From Trichopria drosophilae (Eukaryota; Arthropoda; Insecta; Hymenoptera; Diapriidae), in assembly GCA_030407085.1 (NCBI GenBank), contig CM059585.1, positions 120,757,001-120,821,000 on the forward strand: a stretch of DNA of 64,000 nt, in the 5' to 3' direction. Every line of letters starts with the position of its first letter. Position 1 is the first letter of the stretch. Shown in pieces: positions 34,645 to 46,100 of the stretch. The notes under the pieces are model-generated. The model saw nothing but the letters and a program-made list of their open reading frames with translations. It ran no database searches and was not told where the DNA came from. Made by a program: the position numbers and the translations under genes.

Positions 34645-36646
34645 TAAGGGTATAAAATAATAAAATTCAGCACTATGCCGTCAATTCTAAGCTGTCCAAC
34701 TGTTGTGAGTTTAGGTGAGATTTTAAAAGCACAGGTAGAGTACGTACATTTTGGTCATGTAGCTACATATTTTGTACAGCATTCTTACCATCCATGGAAA
34801 ATAATGAGAAAAGTAGCAGTGCCGTACAAAAAAATCATGCGACAAGCGGAAAAAATCGAGGGTTTTGCAACCCCCTCCCTTTCCGTGGTCCGGGAATGAT
34901 TTGACACAACGTAAAACCAATGTATTTTGAAAGTATTTCATCCATAGATAACATTTTCTCAAATGCCGTATATTTTTGTTTGTCCAAAAGACTGTACGAG
35001 GAAGAAAACTCCAGAAAAATCCATGTAACGAAATGTATTGTAAAGTCATAAAAGTAATGCACTTTCGCTTAGATAATTCGCAGTTCCGGAAGTGTTAAGT
35101 TTGACCTTCAAATTACTTTGCCGGATAAATCGACCATATCATATTCGGACGTAAAATGTTGTGCTCTTTCCGAATCCATGAAAAAAAGAGGGGTTTCCAT
35201 TTGAGAAAATAAACGTGATCTTGGAATAACCTCCAAGGTCGTGTTCAAGGTCAAATTCAATGGTACCGTTAAGCAGCCAGGGAAAATGCACTCCCGCTGA
35301 GATATTTAGGCGTTTCCATACTTTTGGATCACTCTATATACATATAAGTATTAAATAAAATACTTATGTTTTTTAATGTAAATGTTTAATGCATACATAT
35401 ATTTTTTTTACACGATTAAGCAAATTATATTAATGTTTGAAATATATATTACGTCAAAAAGTATACAAAACTGTTTATACTAACATTCACATTTCTCAAT
35501 TCTTGAATATAATACCAATAAACGAAAACGAATAGAAAGTTAAAAATACGAATTGAAATGAATTCAAGTAAATTAAAATGAATTAAAACGCATGAAAATG
35601 ATTAATTGAATCCACTTTTTAATTCATTTTAATTCACTTGTATTCATTTCCATTCGTATTTTTAACTTTCTATTTGTTTTCGTTTACTGGGATGTACACA
35701 CCGTTGCATTTCAGATAGACGGCAAATGATTGATGTATATATTATCAATATTGTTCTCTTCAAAAATCTGTGAATGCCGTATAATATCAGATGACCATAA
35801 AGTATCCCTGAAATGGTAGTGTCATTTTCAACAGCCTGAAAATATGGTTTGTATTAAAATGTACGGCATAATTTTTTTCTGAATTACTTACTTCAATACT
35901 ATTTAAAACAACGATAATATGTACAAAATTGCGAAATTTCATTGATATATGATTATTGAAACTTTTGAAATCATTTAAAAAATTTATTTTTTGTATTTCT
36001 CTATAATTTTTTTTATAACAGTTTCTTTTGAACGGCAATATTATATAACAATTGTATTTAACGATATAATGTTGAAAAAAAGTTGCCGTACATGATCAAA
36101 TGACCTTCAGCTTTTTAAATCAACCATACGAGGATATTAAGATAATTTTTTATATACATTCTAATGAACAATAATTTTTTGACGGCGTTCATTTTAATGG
36201 TACTTTTGAGTGATGGGTATATTTTGAAACCGATGCCGTACTTTTGCAAATCATCCCTCGGACCACGAAAAGGAAGAGGGTTGCACAAAAAACCCCAGAT
36301 TTTTTCCCCTTGTCGCATGATTTTTTATACGGCGTTGTGGAATTATGGATTAGAAGACGTATTGAAACTGTATGGTACTGACGCCGTACATAATCGAATG
36401 ATAAAATTTACCCTAAAAATTGCCGGAAAGTAAAAAAATTATCCGACTTTGTGGCGCACTACTTTTTTACGGCACTGCGCCTTTTCTCAATATTTTCCAT
36501 GGATCTATATTGATGGCAAGAATGTCGAACAAAACTGCATGACCAAAATGTACTTACTCTACCTGTGCTTTTGAATCTCACCTACACTCAGTTGGACAGC
36601 TTACAAGTGGCGGCACAGTGCTGAATCTTATTATTTTATACCCTTA
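34645..36646. mobile_element. 2.0-kb element with ~280-bp TIRs and GCCGTA motif repeats
   Basis: The left end TAAGGGTATAAAATAATAA is inverted at 36646 (TTATTATTTTATACCCTTA), and the arms match to about 34920 and 36240 with CTGTCCAACT, GCACAGGTAGAGTA and ATTTTGGTCATG as landmarks. At least ten copies of GCCGTA or its complement are spread through arms and interior. Another MITE (35513-35690) lies within. There is no transposase. The open frames over the arms are not genes. Confidence 0.75.
35513..35690. mobile_element. 178-bp palindromic MITE nested in the 2.0-kb element
   Basis: Left CCAATAAACGAAAACGAATA and right TATTTGTTTTCGTTTACTGG pair, and the palindrome runs almost to the centre through AAAGTTAAAAATACGAATTG. 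The ends share ACGAAAA..GAATNGAAAG with the element at 30689-31411, which suggests one family in two sizes. Confidence 0.8.
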
Positions 36647-39642
36647 TGAATGAATATGAATGAATGAATGAATAAAATTTTATTTAACATTTTGTATACA
36701 ACTATACATTGCATATATATTACATACAGTGTCGTTACACTGGAATGTTTATCTCACAAGGGCAAGGCCTGTCTGTGAGAAAAGGTGACCATGAGTGTCA
36801 CCTAAGCAGATGTTAACAATATTTAACATTTTTCACGTCGTAGATATTATAAAGTGAAGATTACGCAGTGCTAACAATATTTTACATTTTTCACGTCGTA
36901 GATATTATAAAGTGGAGATTACGCAAAGTACATTTGTTCAAACAAATCACGGCATGTCAGTCTAGAAAATCCTAATAATACTTTTTTTATAAACGCAGAT
37001 AATTTTACACGTGGGTATTCCATTTATTAATAAAGCGATTGAATGCCTTAGCGGCTATGTAATCGTAACATTGTCTTGAAACGGTTTTGATCCTTTTAGG
37101 TACATTAGCTAATTTATTTTTATTCGTCCTAGTGTGAACCATGCTAGTGTTAAACGACAATAAATTATGTTTTAAGACATGGGTAAGTGAAGCTTGAACA
37201 TATCTCTGTCTTATATCTAATAACTCAAGATCAGCATATATATTGTCTATCGGATATAGTCTATTTATACCTAGAATAACTTTTAGTATTCTCTTCTGTA
37301 TTACTACTAATTTAGTTATATATTTATTATAAAGTCCACCCCAAACAACAATTCCATAGTGAAGAAGGGAAGAAAAAAGAGCATGATATGTACTTAATAG
37401 TTGATCATAGTTTAGAATTTTTTTCAACCTGACTGCTGCATAAGTTAAGTACCTAAGTTTATTTAGAGTAATTTGGGTGTGATAGTCCCATTTCATGTGC
37501 GAATCAAATTCTATGCCGAGGTACCTTGTATGCAGTTCTTGACGTATTTGAGGACATTGACAGTTAAAATTGCTATTACAGCTCGAGTTACTATGTCGTT
37601 TGACACACCAGTTCCTTGGTATACTGTCATGGTAGCACCCAAATGGAACGATTACAGTCTTCTCTGGGTTTACCGTCAGATGATTGTCGGCAACTGTCCG
37701 ACGCCGTTTTAGACAGGTCCTTCCACGATTTCCCTTTCATATATATCCCTGCATCATCCGCAAAAGCCAGTACTTCATCGTTAACTACATCAAACAAGTC
37801 GTTAATATATATTAGGAACAATAAAGGTCCCAATATCGACCCTTGCGGTACTCCATGGGATATTAAACATCTCTCGCTGATATTATTTCCTACTTTAGTA
37901 CTTTGGTATCTGTCTGATAGATAACTTCCCTAGTAGAGAAATGAGCGAATTCTGCAAGCAGACTGAAAGAAGATCTGCTGAAGACTGTAAATGGAGTATG
38001 TCCGAATTTTCGCGATGATCTGCCGTCAGGTCCTTCCGAAACAATCGAAAGTGTTAACTAACTGCAGAATCTTCTTTGCTTTGTTTTTTAAAGGAAAACT
38101 TTGGTTTCTTTTATAAAATAAATCGCAGTCTGTGGGAAGAATCTTCATCGTTATGAACTCTACCTTAATACGACGGTATATATGTCAAAACCTATAATAA
38201 GAATCTTCGCCATAACCAATTGAAACTCATATTGAATGCAGTCTGCTTTACTGCGTCACCATGGACTTTTCAGTACAAAATCATGAAGATTTGATTTTTT
38301 TTTTACAAAAAATACCAGAACTTAAAAGATAAGACAAAATCATTTAGTACGGTAAATTATCGGCAAATTGCTTTAAAATACTCTAGGAGATCATATATAG
38401 CGTAAAAAATAGCCGGAATTTTGAAAAATCAATTAATAATTTTTAATTCACGTTTTTTTCACAAATTATTTGCATAATTTTTGTGCAATCATGGAGTGTT
38501 TAAAATGTAATTTTGCAATATCACATTTTGGAATATTATACTCAAAAGAATGTTTCTTAAAACGAATGAAAAAATTAATTATGTCGATTATTTTAAAAAA
38601 GAGAATCTGAAAATTTGTATCTTAAACTTAGGCATTCAAGTTATTTATTAATCATTAATTTAAATGAATTGTATACCGAATCTTCATTCCAGGTATTCTA
38701 GTGTATAATATACTTTATAATATACTTTACATGCAAATTGATTTTGAAAATTTGTAAATTTTCAAAATTCTGAAATATTTCGAAAACGGTAAGTGATGCC
38801 CGAAATCTGACAAAATTTCAGAGGATGTCACAAGGAGGGATGACAAAATATCTTTCAGTTTGACGATTTCTTAGGTTTAAATTTTATCGAATCGCAAAAT
38901 GTTATTGGAGTAAATTGTAGGCTTTTTCAAGCTAATTTCGAGGTAATTTTATGCTATGTATAGAGAGGACTGAGTTAGATTGGAGAAATAACAAAAAAAT
39001 GGAAAAAATAGCGATTTTTGTCCCTTTATCGCGATTTCGGCACCGTTTACCTTCATTTATATGTCAAATAAAGTGAAATTTCTTTACTTAGACATCATTT
39101 AGAAACTTTTCCAACGGTAAGGCAAAAAACCATTTTTTTACGGACACCCTAGTGTATACGTGTATGTATGTCAGTATTATAAATTTCTGCTTTCAAACAA
39201 ATTTCTAAGTAACTTATGAAATAGCAAATCTACTGAATTTCCCTTAATATTCTAGTCTAGCTAAACTAACATTCTGCTAATAGATTCTTCCAGTCATCTG
39301 TATGAGAATCACGTACCATTTTACCAGACATAAGAATCTGCATTCAGTCTGTATTCAGATACCACTATGCAGAGTATTTATAAAAAAAAGCTTCTGCTGA
39401 AGATCTTCTATACGACTGCATTGAGTTGACGTGAAGAATCTTGTGCGAAGAATCATCCATCAAACTGCAATAATTTTAATCTCAGATTGTCATTACAGAA
39501 TCTTCTTTCCGTCTGGTCATGAAGATGATTGTACTAGGGGCTGATATTATTTCCTACTTTAGTACTTTGGTATCTGTCTGATAGATAACTTTCAATTAAT
39601 TGTAATGGAAAACCCCTTACACCAATATTATATCATTATATA
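36647..39642 (-). mobile_element. 5'-truncated Jockey/CR1-type LINE, split by a 1.6-kb insertion
   Basis: On the minus strand, from ~39640: GVRGFPLQLIESYLSDRYQS; then, after the insertion at 37928-39539, VPQGSILGPLLFLIYINDLF and the catalytic FADDAG (37833-37627); then the C-terminal part 37496-37005 with LLHYGIVVWGG and KRILKVILGI. The 3' UTR and a TGAA-type microsatellite tail end at ~36655. The frame is broken, for example by a shift near 37640-37500. The 5' end stops at the MITE beginning 39645. Confidence 0.8.
37928..39539. mobile_element. 1.6-kb element with CCCTAGTA ends and 52-bp flanking direct repeats
   Basis: The element starts CCCTAGTAGAG and ends TTGTACTAGGG, an 8-bp perfect inverted terminus. 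It is flanked by identical 52-bp copies (37876-37927 and 39540-39591, starting GCTGATATTATTTCCTACTT) of LINE coding sequence; removing one copy plus the element restores an uninterrupted LINE frame. Inside, AGAATCTTC or its inverse recurs about ten times, mostly near the ends. There is no coding sequence. A 52-bp target duplication does not fit any DNA transposon family I know. Confidence 0.7.
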
Positions 39643-39644
39643 TA

Positions 39645-39830
39645 CAGTAGGACCTCTCTTATTCTAATTGCCTTTCTTATTTTAATTGTCCTCTCTTATT
39701 CTAATCGCCCCCCCCCCCCACAAGTCTTCTCCCACTATCAAAGTAAATGGGGGTAAGGGGAAAATTAGAATAAGAGAGGTCGGCGCCATCTTGAAAAACT
39801 TTACTAATTAGAATAAGAGAGGTCCTACTG
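39645..39830. mobile_element. 186-bp mariner/Tigger-type MITE (TA target)
   Basis: Ends CAGTAGGACCTCTCTTATTC and GAATAAGAGAGGTCCTACTG are perfect inverted repeats flanked by TA on both sides (39643-39644, 39831-39832). A second internal copy of CTCTCTTATTCTAAT lies near 39690, before a C-run. Non-coding. Confidence 0.9.
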
Positions 39831-39858
39831 TAGGTCTTCTGGTGGTTCAAATCACCCA

Positions 39859-40134
39859 TCAATTTTTGACACGGACCTGTAGTCTCTCCGCCATTTCCTT
39901 ACATGTGTTTTGTGGTTTGTTTCGATATAAGATAGAAGATAGAACTTGAGTAATGTCAGTAATGTCATTGTGACAAGTTTTCAATATGCGTACCCGTTGT
40001 GCATCCACTTTGTGAAAAAGGCGATAAAAAGAGAAAGCCGTCGAAATTGCCCGTGATGCTACCGCGTAATCGCCGACTGTCAAAGACCACAAGGCTATCG
40101 CCGATAATAACATGACGAACGCGAATTGCGACAT
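39859..40134 (-). CDS. Possible small divergent gene upstream of alsin (unrecognised)
   Basis: An open minus-strand frame of 91 codons starts 45 bp from the alsin start codon. It opens with a hydrophobic stretch that could be a signal or membrane segment (FAFVMLLSAIALWSLTVGDY), followed by a basic, helical remainder. A GTAAGG donor at ~39912 could shorten the exon. The local base composition is like that of the alsin first exon, not the surrounding transposons. It may be a first exon of a gene sharing a bidirectional promoter, or simply an open frame in GC-richer DNA. Confidence 0.25.
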   Translation of the reverse strand: MSQFAFVMLLSAIALWSLTVGDYAVASRAISTAFSFYRLFHKVDAQRVRILKTCHNDITDITQVLSSILYRNKPQNTCKEMAERLQVRVKN

Positions 40135-40178
40135 AAAAACACGTTTGCCACAAAGCTCCGGTTAGGTTATGTCGGAGT
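40135..40178 (+). promoter_or_regulatory. Likely promoter/5' UTR region of alsin
   Basis: The short GC-richer stretch just before the alsin ATG, shared with the divergent open frame. No TATA box is visible. An out-of-frame ATG at 40169 (ATGTCGGAG) precedes the chosen start. The transcription start is not determined. Confidence 0.3.
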
Positions 40179-43100
40179 ATGATGGAGAACATGGAGAAGC
40201 TCGTTCACCTGTGGCGAGGGCAGGAGCCTGTGTCGGTGTCCTTCCGGGACCAAGTCTTCGGTACCGTTCGTCAGATGGTCAACGTCAAAGATCACATCTT
40301 CCTTTCGACGACGTTCGACCACCTGTACCATGGCCAGGTTGTCGAGGTCGAAGGTGAAGGTCCGGCAATCACCTTCAAAAGAACCCAGTTCTGTGCTAAG
40401 GATGTGACTGCCAATGATCAGCACGTTTTTGTCGTCGAGTTTGAAGGGCACGTTATAAAAATTGATCCGGAGGACCTTCGTATTATTGACACCATTGTCC
40501 TGGAAGAGGAAGTCAAGTATTGCACTCATGGGTTCGTATTCCAACAGTAGAATCTTCATTCACAATCGTCGAATGAATTTTACTTACTTTCCGTTAGTTT
40601 CTTCCTTGCCTTCTAGCATATTGATCCAAATTTGTTAATGTTCGTACTGCATAATTCAACAAATTTATTTACATCTAGGTTCTGATTATGTTGCAGTCAC
40701 ACTTTGTATTCTAATATTACCATGGAATTCATTAATACTAAAAAAAGTCATATCTTGTATTGGATAATTTTATTATAAAATAAATAAATACACAAAAGCT
40801 GGTGAACATACATTTAGAAATATTTATTAGACGTCATGTTGCTTTTCCTTTGATTTTCCTCCATTTCAAAAACACTTCTTAAACCAAACTACATGTATTT
40901 TTTTTAATTTACTAATTATGTACTTGCTGATTTCTGTGACTTGTGCTCATTACGCATCAACAATTTCAGAATATTCACAGATTAACTATACGAATATCCT
41001 ACTAGGTGTAAACGTGAAAGAGAAACGATCGAAGTAAGAGCAGTTTCGGCAAACAACACGTCTATTCTTATGGTAACGAAGCGTGGTCAACTATGGGCTA
41101 GCGGGGATCAGCCTCAGATAAGCATAAATTCTCAGGAACTTAAGAAAGTAATTTTTTTCGATGGAAAAGTCGTTAGGCAGGTTGCTTGCGGATCCAACTT
41201 TTGCGTAGTATTAGTTGACAAAGACGATACGGATAGTGAGAACGACATTGAAGATGTACTATTTGTGAAATCGTGTCCACAGTGTCTTAATAATAGAATG
41301 TCCTATTATAATCCTATCAGTGCTACATCTTCAGACACGTGTCCAATAGGTCTTGACGCTCAGCCCTTAAGCGACGACCGCTCCACAAACTCAATAGGTG
41401 GTATATCAAATTCGAGTAGCAAAGATAATCCTGATGATCTTACAAATTTTGCAATAATGAATGGTGAAGAGAAGAAGAGATCGTCTTGGGTGTCACCTTA
41501 TGGTAGCCCGAAAGACCAGATATCGAACGATATGGCGGACAACCCTACGAAACTGATAAAACAGAATATATCCAACATGGCAAATCTAGTGTACGAAGGT
41601 GTAAAAACAGTGGGAGATAAAGTCGTTACTTTATCGCGACACGTAAGAAGTAGTCCAGATATTATTGAAATGCAAGACGATATAAGTGATACACTGAAAG
41701 AATCGGTAAATGGGGAGTCTAAAAAAAATGGAAGTATGGTGCATAGTTTACGTTGCGAGGAATTTCCATGGTCATCCAGCGCAGGTTCCTCCGAGCATGA
41801 ATTGTCGCAGTATGGACTAAGCGAAAGAATAAATGCACTTATCGATTTCGGACATAATCTTCTGTCGACTGAAATATGGACGTGGGGGGACGTTACCTTT
41901 GGACAGTTGGGTATCGGCGACTCGATAGCGAGGGCCAAACCGTGCCAAGTGACAAAATTGAATCATTTAGGGATTAGAAAAATCGTTTGCGGTTCATTTC
42001 ATACATTAGCAATGACGCTCGACGGTAGGATTTACGCTTGGGGAAAAAATAATTATTCACAAGCAGCTCCGATGTTAGAAGCGGATGCAAGTGCGCCACA
42101 ATTATTTTCTACTACTTCGTTTATTCAATTATCTAAACACGAGAGATCGAAAGACGTGGCTGCTGGGGATAATCACAGTTTAATAATGACGTACGAGGGT
42201 GTTGTGTCCATTGGGAAATTTAATGAACACGGAGAGATAAAACGATTGGATACTTTGCACGAATTGGATTCATCTCTATGGCATGTATTTGGCTCGGGAC
42301 CTTTTAGCTTCTGCACAATGACTAATAATATAGCAAACGACGTAGCCAACGATCTAATCGAGAAGCAAACATTTTTAGAGGAGATGCTTATTGTTTATGA
42401 AAATCTGATCAAACCTTTTCAGAAAAAAGCAGGAGCCATTAGGGAGTCGAACGTCTACGAAACTTTATGCAAATGTTACTCAGATCTCATGAGTATAACT
42501 GCCGTAACTCTATCGAATCTTTGGGATTATATGAATCACGTCATGGAAGCGTATGAAGTTAATGTCGTCGCATATTTTCAAGAATGTATACGCATCTACA
42601 AAAACTACTTGACTGCTGTTTGCGACGTGATATGTTTAGGAGGCTTCGCGCATATCGCACGACTCGTCGAAGTGCCCCTAGTTCTGACTACTTTGGGTTT
42701 AACAAAAATTAAAGACGACAGTAAACAACTTAGTAACGAACTTATAATCTCGATGGTTCTTAAACATCCACTGGAAGGTTTCGCCAAGTAATTCGTAAAA
42801 TTGATTTTATTAATTGTACATAAAATTTTCAATACAGTACATTCATTTAATTTACAGGTGTACCGCTTTAATATCCACTTTGATTAAATGCCACGGTCCT
42901 AATATGGGAATAGTAAAATTGCAAGAAGCGCTGTGTAAATGGGAACTTGTATGCGAAGAGCAGGTGATGCGTCATATGGAGGCGGAAATGACAAAACTAT
43001 TCTGGGAAAGTTCCGGGAAAGTAGTTGAACATCTAAGATCACCCGAACGCAGACTTATTAGGGAGTCTAAAACGTACCCGCTGTCAATATTCAACAGCGG

Positions 43101-46100
43101 TCAAAGATTTAGTACTCATTGGTTTATTTTACTCGCTGACGTATTCGTTCATGTTTGCGGTACATGTTATACTTCACATCCGTTGCCTTTACTCTGGGTA
43201 GAACTTTTGCCAGATACAGACGCGCTACAGGTATGTTGTAAATAGAAAATAAGAGTTAGGGCGGTGTGGTTAAGAATGCATATACCGGTATCATTTTTAG
43301 AACGCATTGTCCATCACGGTACCGCAAGACAGTTTTGTATTATACACGCCTGCAGCTACAGATCGTGGCGAGTGGTATCAAGCTCTGCAATCCGCCATAA
43401 AAAATACTCTGATAAGACCCGTCAGCCATGCTCCTGCGGTTCGCACCGGTTCCTTCTCTTTCACCAAACATCCGCTGTACAAAGATGCAGTTTATAACGG
43501 TATGTTCAAAAAAGTAAAAAAGAAAACACAGGTTTGCCAATAACCGCATTCACTTGTCTCGCAGGCCTATGGCTCAACGGAAAGCCGCATGGAACTGGAA
43601 AACTGGAATGGTCAGATTATCGATTGTACATGGGAGATTTCCATAAAGGTGTCATAAGTGGTCACGGTAGGATGGAAATACACTCGAAGGGAGTTTACAC
43701 TGGGCAATGGCAAGACGGGCAACAAAACGGACATGGCGTCTTCAAGTAAGTTAATTTGACCAAAGGAGTTACGAGCAATATATAAATGTTTACGACATTT
43801 CAGTTACGTGAATGGTGATGTTTACGAAGGATATTTCCTAGACGGTCTACCTCATGGCCACGGAACGAAAAAAGAAGGATATTTCGTGGCCTCTGCCGCA
43901 TCGATTTATATCGGCGATTGGATCGCTGGGGTGAAACAAGGTTACGGCGTAATGGACGATATAAAGACTGGTATGTGAAACGAAACTTAGAAATTGACGG
44001 TAAAAGATAAGTCTTATGGAAATGTTTACAGGTGAAAAGTACTTAGGCTCTTGGCACAACAATATGAAGCAGGGTAATGGCTTGATAATCACGCAGGATG
44101 GCATTTATTACGAAGGCAGCTTTGCCCAAAACGTTTTCACGGTACTGATGAAATGTCGATTAAACAAAAAAATAGAATAAATTTGAGCAAAGTATGTTTT
44201 GCATCCTTTCTAGGGACACGGGATCATGATACTCAACGACGGCACTTGTTTCGAAGGAGAATTCAAGTCGGCTGGATGTTTTGGGGGGAAAGGAGTCCTA
44301 GTATTAGCAAATGGTGAACGACTCGAAGGAATGTTCAGCGGCGTTTGGGACGAGGGAGTAAAAGTCACCGCTACTCTAGAACTAAATAATAAAGACAGTA
44401 ACGATGCATCGAATCACACAAGACCAAAGTAATTCTTTCATTAGATATTGCTAGCGTGGCCAATTACCATCAGTGTTGTAAGAAAGTGACTTATTTTCAG
44501 ATCGTTCGGTACTTTGTGCGTACCACCTAGTCAAAAGTGGAAAGCCATCTTTCGCCAGTGTTACCAGCAGCTTGGAATCGCAGAGCCCGGGAGTAAAAAT
44601 AGTTCGTTCGACAAGTCTAGCGACACTGCGAAATTGTGGCAGAATGTTGCGGTTATCATTACCAAATCCCAGCAAAAGCTTAAAACCGTAGCTAACGATC
44701 TGATTAAAAGGGAAAGATCCATCGGCGACAACGATCAACTTAATACTATTCCTTGTATCGGCAACGAGAAATTGACTCTTGGTACTTACCAGCAAATACA
44801 CAAATATTTGGAAAATGCTTTCGACAGTCCTCATCATCCTTTGGGCACGTTAATTATTTTGCTGGCGACAGTGTACACCGCGAGTTACGGTGGAGTTCGA
44901 GATCACGCTTTGTTGCTTAAACACGCCGTCAAAGAATTGAAGGATATCACATCTAGGATATACAGAGTCATTAGATGTTTCTTTCCGGCACTGCCCGATG
45001 GAGACAACGAGTGCGTTTTCGAAGTCGACGAGATGGAAGAGTGAGTTTTTTTTTTTCAATTCAATTCAATTTCAATTTATTCAGGATAGAGTACATAATA
45101 TTACATAATATAATAATATAGTACAGAGTAACAGCTGACTAATGTCGGCCGTCCACTAATGTGCAGAATAAAGCACTTGCGCGTGGTCCCGAATACAATT
45201 TTTGTTGATTTTAAAGTTAATACATATTAGTTACACACTTAATATATATATAAATAAAAAGCCAGTGTATAAATAAATATAAAATAAATATAATTATAAA
45301 AGTAAAGTAAATCCGTTGCATAGAAACATTTTATAGATTTAAAATTAAATTTGCATTACTATAGTTCAGATATTAATTTATGGAATTCCTGTCTGTGGGT
45401 GCTTTAGTATCCAGTTTTTTATAATCCTTTTAAGTAAAATTTTGTTGTTAGAAGATTGAGTTTGTTAAACTATTTTCTTTATTTTTAAAGGTAACATATT
45501 AAAATAGTTTTGTTGCTACGTTATCTTGCGTTCTTTTTGAAATGGACTTATTTTTTTTTAATAATTTGGATAGTCTGAGTTCTAGAGTTAATTTTACATT
45601 CGTCTTTAAATCGTTTAATGTTCACCAGTAGAACCGTTTTTACAGTATAATTGACGTATATCTAAGATTTGGAGTGATTTAAATAGTTCATCAGAAGAAT
45701 TAGTATATTTCTTAAACATAATTATTTTCAATATTCTGTTTTGTAGGATTTGTAAAGGTTTGATTGTATTGGCATAAGCACATCCCACGCCAGGATTCCA
45801 TATCCTGCTATAGACGCAAAACAATGCGTGATATACACTAAGTAGTTGTTTTATATTTAGATAATTAACGGATACGCTTAAATATAAATAGCATCTTTCT
45901 ACTTAATTTCAACTACATTATTTAAGTGGTCTTTCCATTTAAGGTTCGCATCAATAGTAACACCTAGATATTTAGTTTTAAACACTCTTGCTACATCCTC
46001 ATTCCTATAGGTCTGTAATTGAAAGTGATTTGGCACACTATCTTTATAACATCCGAAGAGAACAAAGTTGGTTTTATGTAAATTTAAAGATAGCCCGTTA

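Noticed and set aside
37876..39591. The 52-bp repeats as a plain tandem duplication
   Set aside because: The stretch between them has inverted CCCTAGTA/TACTAGGG ends and no LINE content, and its removal with one repeat restores the LINE frame, so an insertion explains it better.
40167..40559. A minus-strand 130-codon frame opposite alsin exon 1
   Set aside because: It is the antisense shadow of a GC-richer coding exon; the plus-strand frame joins in phase to the rest of alsin.
41498..41938. A minus-strand 146-codon frame inside alsin exon 2
   Set aside because: Antisense of confirmed coding sequence, with no domain or splice context of its own.
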